From contig NZ_JACCBA010000001.1 of NCBI RefSeq assembly GCF_013409365.1, forward strand, positions 8,990,001 to 9,054,000: DNA of 64,000 bases, given 5' to 3'. Source of the DNA: Actinomadura luteofluorescens. GTDB lineage: Bacteria; Actinomycetota; Actinomycetes; Streptosporangiales; Streptosporangiaceae. Every line of letters starts with the position of its first letter. Within the stretch, counting starts at the first letter, position 1. The position numbers were made by a program, and so were the translations under genes. Under the pieces are notes generated by a model. The model was not told the origin of the DNA. It saw nothing but the letters and a program-made list of their open reading frames with translations, and made no database searches. Positions 27,450 through 46,300 of the stretch are shown piece by piece.

Positions 27450-27595
27450 GGGGAGGGCGGATGTGGTGGCGCCCACCGGGTTTTTAGTCCAATGCTCTTC
27501 CTGACTGAGCTACCACCCGAAATTGCCGGGTGGGCAGGATTCGAACCTGCGACCCTTGGATCCGATAACCGACGGACTTCGACCCGCCCTTCCCC
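27450..27595 (-). ncRNA. yrlA: Y RNA with circularly permuted tRNA-like module (YrlA type)
   Basis: Read on the minus strand, GGGCGG (27589-27584) pairs with CCGCCC (27460-27455) to close the RNA; flanking G- and C-runs can extend the stem. Conserved GGGTCGAAGTCCGTCGGTTATC follows, and its GTCCGTCGG can pair with CCGGTGGGC near the 3' end. The insert folds as a tRNA read in permuted order: anticodon-like stem TTGGA/TCCAA (27556-27560 with 27488-27492), T arm GCAGG-TTCGAAT-CCTGC (27550-27534), acceptor CCACCCG/CGGGTGG closed by a 7-nt loop (27533-27513), and D arm GCTC/GAGC (27510-27494). Its 3' end is about 62 nt upstream of rsr. Known YrlA RNAs have this design. Ends are approximate. Confidence 0.85.
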
Positions 27596-27623
27596 TGTGC
27601 TTTCAGCTCGACCCGTAGGGCCG

Positions 27624-27707
27624 GGTACACGCACGGATGTGGGAACGACCACCGGGCTGTTTCTTTTCCAAAGAGATAACCGATGGTCTTCGACCCGTGC
27701 GCGCACC
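27624..27707 (-). ncRNA. Second Y RNA without tRNA-like module
   Basis: Minus-strand reading: a 13-bp closing stem starts GGTGCGCGCACGG (27707-27695) and ends CCGTGCGTGTACC (27636-27624) with G-U pairs. Inside are the same signatures as the downstream copy: GGGTCGAAGACCATCGGTTATC and CCCGGTGGTCG..CCACATCC. GACCATCGG pairs with CCGGTGGTC over 9 bp; the equivalent helix in the neighbour uses different bases, a compensatory pattern. The loop is short (TCTTTGGAAAAGAAACAG region). At about 84 nt it has a typical Y RNA size. It probably binds Rsr and is likely co-transcribed with the adjacent copy. Confidence 0.78.
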
Positions 27708-27853
27708 GGACCCGACGCGCTGATCAAAAGGTAGCCCGCTTCTAAACCGCTCGCATCTGAATATCGGCGGGACTGTCCGCAGCGGCGGTGAGGCGGTCAC
27801 GGTCCTGGCCGTGGCCGCCAATGCCGGGGGCGTAGCCGCTCCCTGGTCGCCCG

Positions 27854-28471
27854 TCACTCCCCGAAGCCCTCGCTTGGCCGGCGCGGGGGCCCGGCCCAGC
27901 GGACCAAGTTGTGGAACAGCTCCGCCTGCTCGACAGCGTCGTCCAGCGCGTTGTGCGTGTGCGGTCGGTCGGACAGCAGCTCGGAGGGCATCTGGCGTTT
28001 GGTCGAGCGGCTGATCGGAGTGCCCGCCTTGGTGGCGTACATGCTCTTGAGGTCCAGGTGCCGGGAGTGGCCGAACGGAGACCCGGTCTCGGTGAACCGC
28101 GTCCAGTACCAGTACAGGAACATCCAGTCGAAGCCGAGCGGGTAGGCCACCAGCACCGCCGTGGCGTCAGCCGAGGCCGCCGCCGCCCTCACCCAGCCGG
28201 CGGCTGCGCTCATCGCCTCACCCGGCTCACGGCCCTCGACGGCGAGCCGGCCGCGGTCCAGACCACTGATGCCCAAAGCCTCCGGCACGTAGTCGTCGCT
28301 GATCGGTTTCAGCTCCGCGTAGAACGTGGTCTCAGCCGGATCAACCGGCCTGAACTCGACCCCGTCAAAAGTCCCACACACGCTCATGCCAAAACTCAGC
28401 ATGGAATACGGCCCCGGAATCGGCCCATCGGCCTCCACATCAACCGAAATATATGCCTCGCGCTTACCCAT
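27854..28471 (-). CDS. DEDDh-family 3'-5' exonuclease (RNase T/DnaQ-like)
   Basis: 205 residues from ATG 28471. Exonuclease motif I is ISVDVEADG (Asp11, Glu13), motif II is probably the Asp in GFDWMFL, and motif III is HTHNALDDAVEQAELF with the catalytic His and final Asp. The length and single-domain form fit RNase T-like or oligoribonuclease-like enzymes trimming RNA or DNA 3' ends with two Mg ions. It lies 146 nt upstream of the Y RNAs and reads in the same direction toward rsr. Because Rsr works with 3' exonucleases in other bacteria, a functional partnership is plausible but not shown. No strong ribosome site is visible. Confidence 0.82.
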   Translation of the reverse strand: MGKREAYISVDVEADGPIPGPYSMLSFGMSVCGTFDGVEFRPVDPAETTFYAELKPISDDYVPEALGISGLDRGRLAVEGREPGEAMSAAAGWVRAAAASADATAVLVAYPLGFDWMFLYWYWTRFTETGSPFGHSRHLDLKSMYATKAGTPISRSTKRQMPSELLSDRPHTHNALDDAVEQAELFHNLVRWAGPPRRPSEGFGE

Positions 28472-28574
28472 AAATGCTCAGCGATCTTCCTCAAGGAGCT
28501 GTGAGCGGATTGAGATCCGGGAGCAGGTCTCATCTGCCGCTGAAAAGGTATTCGGCTGTGCGCCGGAGGGCTGA

Positions 28575-28874
28575 CTATGTCAGTGTGAACGTTGGGTTGG
28601 GATTTGGTGTGGTTCGAATAGAAGGATCTTGGACGAGGAGTACGGATGGTCGGCCCCCCAATCGGCCGTCCTCCTTGAAGACGATGGGAACGCCGCCCGG
28701 GGCGGCATAAGAGCTGTCGTTGTCCACGATGAATTCGCGGGCGCCGACGTTGAAGACATAGAATTCGTCGTTCTCGGTGATCAAACGATCATCCAGGCAG
28801 AAGGTTCCCATCGACCAGCCGGGCTCGAAATGTTCGCGGACGATCTCGCGAGCCTGCTCGTAGGTCACGGCCAT
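28575..28874 (-). CDS. Imm35/YrhB-like immunity protein
   Basis: 99 residues from ATG 28874 with GGAGG 6 nt upstream. The sequence MAVTYEQAREIVREHFEPGW, then a two-strand segment (EFYVFNVGAREFIVDN) and GGVPIVFKEDGRLGG, resembles the YrhB/Imm35 immunity fold, which is small, cytoplasmic and often follows a C-terminal toxin domain. It is 27 nt downstream of the papain-fold toxin fragment, the expected toxin-immunity order. Its neutralising role is inferred from family and position. Base composition here is visibly richer in A and T than the flanks, suggesting acquisition. Confidence 0.72.
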   Translation of the reverse strand: MAVTYEQAREIVREHFEPGWSMGTFCLDDRLITENDEFYVFNVGAREFIVDNDSSYAAPGGVPIVFKEDGRLGGRPSVLLVQDPSIRTTPNPNPTFTLT

Positions 28875-28901
28875 GCCTTGCCTCCGAACGGTAGGTTCAG
28901 A

Positions 28902-29441
28902 TCAGGGTTCGAAGAGAGGATCTGTCTGATTCTTGGGTGGTGTTGGGCGGTCGTCAACCCGAAGATACTCGGGGGAGTGTCCCATGGTGAAGTAGTACTC
29001 GGCGTCCTGGACGGGAGGTTTGGGTTGACCGTCAACAAAGCGAACTTTTCCTCCCACGTTCTCCACGCTGAAGACGTGCGAGCCGAAATAAGGGGCGTTC
29101 CAGGCGATGTGGATGATGCCCCGTGCCCCTGGCTCTTTGAACGCCTCCTCGATTTCAGCCTTGGTTCCACGGGTGAACGTGCCTCCCCACGCCTGCTCGA
29201 TGGTGCTCAGGGGTCGGCCGCCTGGCCCGCCCTCGTCAGACCGCAGGTGCTTCTCCAGTGGACCGGCCGCTACTTCGTGTCCGCGTCGTCGCAACTCGTT
29301 TGCCTGTACGACGCCGGTGCAGTTCTCAGAGTATGCCGAGCTGGCCGTGTCATATCTCGAGTTTACTTTGTTCAGGGTCTGGTCGATCTCGGTGTCGACC
29401 TTCTTGTCGGCGAGTTGAGCTAGTTTGGCGCCGGTGTCCAT
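28902..29441 (-). CDS. Papain-fold toxin domain, 5'-truncated polymorphic toxin remnant
   Basis: From the only ATG (29441) 179 residues are encoded. ENCTGVVQANELRRRG (Cys41), APYFGSHVFSVEN (His122) and VRFVDGQ (Asp137) match the Cys-His-Asp triad of papain-fold glutamine-deamidase-type toxins. The same frame stays open back to a stop at 29628-29630 through a Pro/Ser/Thr-rich linker (QPPIRTPPARTSTLQ) with no ATG, GTG or TTG. This looks like the C-terminal tip of a larger polymorphic toxin whose N-terminal delivery region has been lost. No ribosome site supports ATG 29441. An Imm35-like gene follows. It may be a silent cassette, a cytoplasmic effector or a decaying gene. Confidence 0.68.
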   Translation of the reverse strand: MDTGAKLAQLADKKVDTEIDQTLNKVNSRYDTASSAYSENCTGVVQANELRRRGHEVAAGPLEKHLRSDEGGPGGRPLSTIEQAWGGTFTRGTKAEIEEAFKEPGARGIIHIAWNAPYFGSHVFSVENVGGKVRFVDGQPKPPVQDAEYYFTMGHSPEYLRVDDRPTPPKNQTDPLFEP

Positions 29442-29610
29442 CTGTCGTTCAATTTCGCTCTTAGTTCCCGCGACGGCAGCCGGAGAATCTGATTGTAGTG
29501 TCGATGTGCGGGCGGGTGGCGTGCGTATCGGTGGCTGAAGCGGGCTTCTCTGTCTGGGCTGCTGTGTGTGGTGCGACGATGAGCACGCACGATGACATAT
29601 CGGCCCCTCT

Positions 29611-30927
29611 GTGTTGAGGAACCATGGTCAGCCAACTTCCCTCGTGCCCGTCCCCGCCGCCGCACAGCGCTGGCGGTGCGCCTTTCCCGGCGAGCTCGTC
29701 CAGGCGTGCGCCGCCCGTAGGTTCACCGCGATCCTTCTCGACGGCTGCCCGCTTCTCGACGAGGTGCTCCTCGCGGTGGACGAACTGGTGGTGAACGCCC
29801 TGCGGCACACCAGGTCCGGCCAGCCCGGCGGGGCCTTCACGGTGGAGCTCACCCGCTGGGGCGGCGCCGTCGCCGTCACCGATGAGGGCGCACCGTCCGA
29901 ACCCGTCGTCACCGACGCGGGTGACGACGCCGAGTCCGGGCGCGGCCTGCGGACCGTCTCCCTTCTGGCCGCCGGTTGGGGCTGGTTCGGCAACGACCGG
30001 TTCCGCACCGTCGCCGCGCTGTTCGCCACGTCACTTGGTCTCAGCGCTCGCATCCACGGGCGAGACGCGCACGATCGCCTTGTCTGCATGGCTGCGGCGT
30101 CGAACGCTGGCGGACGGTCCGCAACGTCTCCGATGTGCTCGCCGCCGGGGCTTTGCCGTCAGCCCGGTGGGACGGTCTCTGGCCACCTGGTGAAGTATTT
30201 GCCCAGGTTCGGGTTCTCCTGTGTTCCCGTATGGCCGGTTCGGCGGTGTGGTGAAGAGAGCGATGTGGTGGGACCTCCGCGGAGGGACACTCGTCCATGC
30301 CTAGACGATTCAGACCCGTGCGGGCCATCGAGCGTGTTTTTCTCGGCCCTTCCACCCATTCCACTGCCCGCCGGACCTTGCGGCATGCTGCTCGGAGCGC
30401 TGACCCTCCTCCTCGCGGTGCTCGCCCTGAGTCCGTTGACGTCGCCTTCCCGGCAAGCGCAGAACCAGGGGGAAGGAACTCCCTCCGGTACTTCGTCCGG
30501 ATCGTCAGATGAGTCTCCGACCGGGGTTGCGCCGAGTGGTGGGGGGACACAGCCGAACCCGAAAGCGACGGTTCCCAGCACCGGTTCGACGTCGACCGCT
30601 CCCGAGGAGAGACGCACGTCCCGGAAGGCGGCTCCACCAGGTCCCACGAGTGAAGGGCCACCGGGCACCCGGGAGCCGAGTTCACCGACGACGCCCGCAC
30701 AAGTCCCGCAAGACGGGGGGTCGTCGGGCGAGGGGACGCCCAGTGACGAGCCGCGGCCGAGTGAGCAGCCGAGCTCGGATCTCGATCCCCGGTTCGGCAC
30801 GTGCAAGGAGGCCAACGCCCACGGCTACGGGCCCTACGTGAAGGGAACCGATCCTGAGTACCGCTGGTACACCGATCGCGATCAGGACGGTGTCGATTGC
30901 GAACCGGCCCACAGCCGGATGCCCTGA
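29611..30927 (+). CDS. ORF joining an RsbW-like ATPase domain to an Excalibur domain (possible fused genes)
   Basis: A single open frame of 438 codons from GTG 29611 (GTG 29644 is an alternative). Residues ~14-145 are an anti-sigma-type HATPase (LLAVDELVVNALRHTRSG, VAVTDEGAPSEP, ESGRGLRTVSLLAAGWGW). Residues ~150-255 look non-native and Cys/Pro-rich. From about ATG 30385 (MLLGALTLLLAVLALSPL) there is a hydrophobic signal or anchor, a long Ser/Pro/Gly-rich linker and a C-terminal Excalibur calcium-binding motif (RWYTDRDQDGVDCE). The two ends have incompatible locations (cytoplasm and cell surface). A lost stop codon between two genes, or a frameshift, is therefore more plausible than a true fusion. 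Confidence 0.55.
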   Translation: MLRNHGQPTSLVPVPAAAQRWRCAFPGELVQACAARRFTAILLDGCPLLDEVLLAVDELVVNALRHTRSGQPGGAFTVELTRWGGAVAVTDEGAPSEPVVTDAGDDAESGRGLRTVSLLAAGWGWFGNDRFRTVAALFATSLGLSARIHGRDAHDRLVCMAAASNAGGRSATSPMCSPPGLCRQPGGTVSGHLVKYLPRFGFSCVPVWPVRRCGEESDVVGPPRRDTRPCLDDSDPCGPSSVFFSALPPIPLPAGPCGMLLGALTLLLAVLALSPLTSPSRQAQNQGEGTPSGTSSGSSDESPTGVAPSGGGTQPNPKATVPSTGSTSTAPEERRTSRKAAPPGPTSEGPPGTREPSSPTTPAQVPQDGGSSGEGTPSDEPRPSEQPSSDLDPRFGTCKEANAHGYGPYVKGTDPEYRWYTDRDQDGVDCEPAHSRMP

Positions 30928-30932
30928 AGAGA

Positions 30933-31709
30933 TCAGTTGGCCTGGCAGGTGGGGCACCAGACTGTTCTGCGGCCGGATAGGCGGCGGCTTTCCAGAGGGG
31001 TGCCGCAGCGGGGGCAGGTGGGGGTCTGGGCGTCTCGGGCTCCGGTCAGCCAGGTTTTTCTGGGTGGGACGCGTTCGGCCTTGAGGGAGTCGCGGAGGAC
31101 GCGGTGCATTGCTCGGTGGAGCGTGGTGACTTCGGGGGCGGTCAGGTCGCGGGCGGGGCGTAGGGGGTTGAGGTGGGCTTGCCAGCAGATCTCGTCGGCC
31201 AGGAGGTTGCCCAGGCCCGCGGTGATCGTCTGGTCGGTGAGGGTTGTCTTGAGGCGGCCTCGGTGGGCACCGAGGGTGGCGGTCAGGTCGTCGCGGGAGA
31301 GGTCCAAGGCGTCCGGGCCCAGGTTCTCGACGGTTTCGTCGGCCTCCTTACTGTTGGCGGCCAGGTGGACGCCTTGGAGTTTGCGCATGTCGCGGAAGCG
31401 GAGTTCGCCGTCGGGAAGTGCCCAGATGACGCGGTCGTGGCGGTGGCGCGGGTCGTCCAAGGGGTGCCAGGTGAGGGAGCCCGTCATGCCGAAGTGGAGC
31501 AGGACGACCGGGCCCTGCGCCGGGGCTAGCAGCCACTTGCCGTGGCGGTGCGGTTCTTCGAAGCGATGGCCGCGCAGCGACGTGCTCAGGCGCCGGGCGG
31601 TGACTCCGCGGAGGACGCCGGGGTCGAGCACCGACACCGAGGCGATCGGCTCCCCGGTGTGCTCGGCGAGCACCCGGCGGAAGCCTTCGACGTCAGGGAG
31701 TTCCGGCAT
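30933..31709 (-). CDS. Fpg/Nei-family DNA glycosylase
   Basis: 258 residues beginning MPELPDVEGFRRVL. After Met removal Pro1 is the catalytic nucleophile and Glu2 the acid. FGMTGSLTW, GLGNLLADEICWQAHLNP (H2TH region) and the C-terminal zinc finger CPRCGTPLESRRLSGRRTVW, ending CPTC, complete the family pattern. It excises oxidised bases and nicks the abasic site. It starts 24 nt downstream of the salicylate-synthase stop on the same strand, so it may be read from the iron-box promoter at 33.08 kb, linking iron stress with oxidative DNA repair. It ends 5 nt from the convergent Excalibur ORF. Confidence 0.9.
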   Translation of the reverse strand: MPELPDVEGFRRVLAEHTGEPIASVSVLDPGVLRGVTARRLSTSLRGHRFEEPHRHGKWLLAPAQGPVVLLHFGMTGSLTWHPLDDPRHRHDRVIWALPDGELRFRDMRKLQGVHLAANSKEADETVENLGPDALDLSRDDLTATLGAHRGRLKTTLTDQTITAGLGNLLADEICWQAHLNPLRPARDLTAPEVTTLHRAMHRVLRDSLKAERVPPRKTWLTGARDAQTPTCPRCGTPLESRRLSGRRTVWCPTCQAN

Positions 31710-31733
31710 GGCGGGTTCCTACCCGCCGCCGGC

Positions 31734-33044
31734 TCAGATCCGCGGGACGACGTGCGGCGCGATGCTGGAGAGCTTTTCGCAGGTCTCCTCGTATTCGCGG
31801 TCGGGGGTCGATGCGCTGACGATGCCCGCGCCGGCGCGCAGCCATGCCCGGCCGTTCTCGGCGTAGAGGGCGCGGAGGACGAGGGCGGAGTCCAGCGCGC
31901 CGTCGTGGGAGACGGTGACGACGGCACCCGAGTACAGGCCGCGGCGCTCCTCCAGGCGGGTGATGGCCTCGATCGCCTCGGGCTTCGGGATGCCGGACGC
32001 CGTGACGCCGGGGAAGAGGGCGTCCAGGGCGTCCCACGCGGTGTGGCCGGGGGAGAGGGTGCCGCTGACGCTGGAGCCCAGGTGCTGGACGCTGCCGCGT
32101 TCCTTCACCGTCATGAAGCCGGTGACGTGGACGGAATCCTGGTCGCAGACCCGGTAGAGCTCCTCCTGGGACGTGCGTACGGAGACGGCGTGCTCGTAGA
32201 TCTCCTTGGGGTCGGTCTCCAGGTCGTGGCGGGTGCGGGCGTCAGTGGCGGCGCCGAGGCCGAAGGCGCGGGTGCCGGCCAGGGGCTGGGTCATGACGTG
32301 CCCCGAGGCGTCGACGCTCGCGAGTACCTCGGGGCTGAACCCGGTGGCCTGGAACCCGTCCAGGTCGAGCAGGAACGAGCGGGCCGGGGTGTTGGCCTCG
32401 CGGCCTCGGACGTAGGTCGAGACGACGTCGACCGGGTGGGGGATGTCCAGGCGGCGCGACACGATGACCTTCTGGTAGCGGCGCGCGTGGATTTCGCCCA
32501 GGGCCTCGGCGACGCGCTCGCGGTAGGGAGTGCCGCCGGTCCTGACGTCGACGGGGGAGGGCTCGCCGACGGAATGGCCGTCCGGCTTGGCCAGCAGTTC
32601 GGTGACCTGCTCGACGTCCGCTTCGTCCACGCCGGTGACGGTGACGCGGCCGTTTTCGGCCCGTACTTCGGCGCGGGGGACGATCAGGTGCGCGAGTCTT
32701 CCGGCGGGACGAGGCGCGGCGAACTCGAACGCGATCCAGCCGTAGGCGTTCCAGACGGGCAGGGGCGCGTCGGCGAAAGTGTCGCGGAGCGCGTCGGAGG
32801 GGCGTCCCGCCCAGGGTCGGATGACCGGGGCCTGGCCCGGCCAGTGGGCGCGGACGGTGTCGGCGTCGAGGACGACCTCGGCGAGCATGCCGCCCGCGAA
32901 CGTCCATGAGCCGGGACGCTCGTAGACGACGTAGTCGTCGAACAGGCCCGATCCGGCCAGGCGGGCCATGAGGGCGAGCGGCGCCGAGGCATGCTCGACG
33001 GCCGGCTCGGCGGGGTTGGCGTCGGTGCGCAGACCAGTGGACAA
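31734..33044 (-). CDS. Salicylate synthase (MbtI/Irp9 type)
   Basis: TTG 33044 is chosen as start (AAAGGGAG 6 nt upstream, 436 residues). TTG 33074 would begin beside the iron box. The chorismate-utilising fold is clear: QKVIVSRRLDIPHP, FQATGFSPEVLASV, GTRAFGLG, DPKEIYEHAVSV, TVKERGSVQHLGSSVSG, TASGIPKPEAIEAI, LRAGAGIVSAS and EETCEKLSSIAP. The last motifs match MbtI-like synthases better than plain EntC/DhbC isochorismate synthases. MbtI-type enzymes convert chorismate through isochorismate to salicylate plus pyruvate, so no separate lyase is needed. Salicylate then feeds the ligase at 19.3 kb. It is divergent from the large synthetase across two iron boxes. Confidence 0.9.
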   Translation of the reverse strand: MSTGLRTDANPAEPAVEHASAPLALMARLAGSGLFDDYVVYERPGSWTFAGGMLAEVVLDADTVRAHWPGQAPVIRPWAGRPSDALRDTFADAPLPVWNAYGWIAFEFAAPRPAGRLAHLIVPRAEVRAENGRVTVTGVDEADVEQVTELLAKPDGHSVGEPSPVDVRTGGTPYRERVAEALGEIHARRYQKVIVSRRLDIPHPVDVVSTYVRGREANTPARSFLLDLDGFQATGFSPEVLASVDASGHVMTQPLAGTRAFGLGAATDARTRHDLETDPKEIYEHAVSVRTSQEELYRVCDQDSVHVTGFMTVKERGSVQHLGSSVSGTLSPGHTAWDALDALFPGVTASGIPKPEAIEAITRLEERRGLYSGAVVTVSHDGALDSALVLRALYAENGRAWLRAGAGIVSASTPDREYEETCEKLSSIAPHVVPRI

Positions 33045-33076
33045 GGCAGCTCCCTTTCGTGGCCGGAAGGTCAAAC

Positions 33077-33095
33077 TTAGGTAAGGCTAACCTTG
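33077..33095. promoter_or_regulatory. Iron box 4 (salicylate synthase side)
   Basis: TTAGGTAAGGCTAACCTTG matches the DtxR/IdeR consensus closely. It lies 32 nt upstream of the TTG start of the salicylate synthase. Confidence 0.85.
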
Positions 33096-33105
33096 CATGA
33101 TTTTT

Positions 33106-33124
33106 ATAGGCAAGGCTAACCTAA
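33106..33124. promoter_or_regulatory. Iron box 5 (large synthetase side)
   Basis: ATAGGCAAGGCTAACCTAA has a perfect right half. It ends 6 nt before GTG 33131 of the large synthetase. Boxes 4 and 5 are 10 nt apart and probably act as a double operator. Confidence 0.85.
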
Positions 33125-33130
33125 CCCGCG

Positions 33131-45163
<12,033 letters not shown>

Positions 45164-45194
45164 GGCGGCTCATACTTGCCCGGCCATTGCCTAG

Positions 45195-45213
45195 TTAGGT
45201 AAGCCTAACCTAA
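45195..45213. promoter_or_regulatory. Iron box 6, upstream of the uptake/oxygenase genes
   Basis: TTAGGTAAGCCTAACCTAA agrees at 17 of 19 positions with the consensus and is almost palindromic. It lies 53 nt before the lipoprotein ATG and 31 nt after the synthetase stop, giving the last three genes their own iron-controlled promoter. Confidence 0.88.
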
Positions 45214-45266
45214 TATCCCTGATCAACACCCTCCGGCTTCTCGACCCCCAACATGGAAGGTCCGCC

Positions 45267-46286
45267 ATGCGCACCACGATGCGGCGCCTGACCGTCGCCG
45301 CCGCGCTCGTCCTCGGACTCGGATCGGCCGCCGCCTGCGGCGACGACGAGCCCACCGGCGGAGCCGGCGGCTCCGGCGGCGCGGCCGGGGCGTTCCCGGT
45401 CACCGTCGCCCACAAGCTCGGCTCCGCGCAGGTGAAGTCCGCGCCCAAGCGGATCGTCGCGCTCGGCGAGGTCGACCAGGACGCGCTGCTCGCCCTCGGC
45501 GTCACACCCGTCGGCATGGCCGAGCTCACCGGCGTCCAGCCCGACGGCCTGACCCCCTGGAGCGCGCCGAAGCTGACCGGGGGCAGGCCCAAGCTGCTCA
45601 AGGAGAACGAGGCGGGCTTCAACCTGGAGGAGATCGCCGCGCTGCGGCCCGACCTGATCCTGGCCGCCGGCGACTTCGCCATCGACAAGGAGTACGGCAA
45701 GCTCTCCAAGCTCGCGCCGACGCTCGCCTACCAGAACGGCCCCGCCGAGGACTCCTGGCAGCAGATCACCCAGCAGGTCGCCACCGCGATCGGCCGCCCC
45801 GAGGACGGCCGCAGGCTCGTCGCCGGCGTCGAAGCGAAGATCGCCGAGGTGAGGACGAAGCACCCGGAGCTGGCCGGCAAGGAGTTCGCCTTCACCAGCG
45901 TCTTCCCCAACGGGAACATCGCCGTCATGAAGTCCGGCGACGACACGAGCGTGAAGCTGCTCCAGCAGTTCGGCATGACGCTGCCCGAGTCGCTGAAGAA
46001 GCTGCCAGGCGACGGGTTCGCCGCCGAGCTGAGCATGGAGAAGGTCTCCGTCCTGGACGTCGACGTCCTGCTCGGCCACTACAACGACGACCCCGCCACC
46101 CAGAAGAAGATCGAGGGCAACAAGCTGTTCGCCGGGCTCGGCGCCGTGAAGCGCGGCTCCTACGTGCCGCTGGACCTGAAGTCGTTCTGGCCGCTGCGCA
46201 CCCCCACCCCGCTCGCCGTCCCCTACGTGATCGACCAGGTCGTCCCGCAGATCGCCAAGGCCGCGAGCGCGGCCGGGCCCGCCTGA
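45267..46286 (+). CDS. Ferric-siderophore-binding lipoprotein (FepB/FecB family)
   Basis: 339 residues from ATG 45267 with GGAAGG 7 nt upstream. An N-terminal signal [20 protein letters not shown] runs into a lipobox ending at Cys (SAAAC), then a Gly-rich linker. The mature protein has the class III periplasmic-binding pattern ([32 protein letters not shown], a long backbone helix, then a second lobe). It would be tethered outside the membrane and deliver ferric siderophore to the FecCD permeases at 12-14 kb. Its stop overlaps a possible ATG (46286) of the monooxygenase gene. Transcription from iron box 6 is inferred. Confidence 0.92.
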   Translation: MRTTMRRLTVAAALVLGLGSAAACGDDEPTGGAGGSGGAAGAFPVTVAHKLGSAQVKSAPKRIVALGEVDQDALLALGVTPVGMAELTGVQPDGLTPWSAPKLTGGRPKLLKENEAGFNLEEIAALRPDLILAAGDFAIDKEYGKLSKLAPTLAYQNGPAEDSWQQITQQVATAIGRPEDGRRLVAGVEAKIAEVRTKHPELAGKEFAFTSVFPNGNIAVMKSGDDTSVKLLQQFGMTLPESLKKLPGDGFAAELSMEKVSVLDVDVLLGHYNDDPATQKKIEGNKLFAGLGAVKRGSYVPLDLKSFWPLRTPTPLAVPYVIDQVVPQIAKAASAAGPA

Positions 46287-46300
46287 TGCCGGAGGAGCGC

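Noticed and set aside
27488..27560. A tRNA gene on the minus strand
   Set aside because: T-, D- and acceptor-stem pieces are present but in permuted order, with the acceptor closed by a loop and no anticodon loop. It is better explained as the tRNA-like part of a Y RNA.
31734..33044. Isochorismate synthase (EntC/DhbC) for a dihydroxybenzoate siderophore
   Set aside because: The C-terminal motifs fit MbtI-type salicylate synthase better, and no isochorismatase or dihydroxybenzoate dehydrogenase is present.
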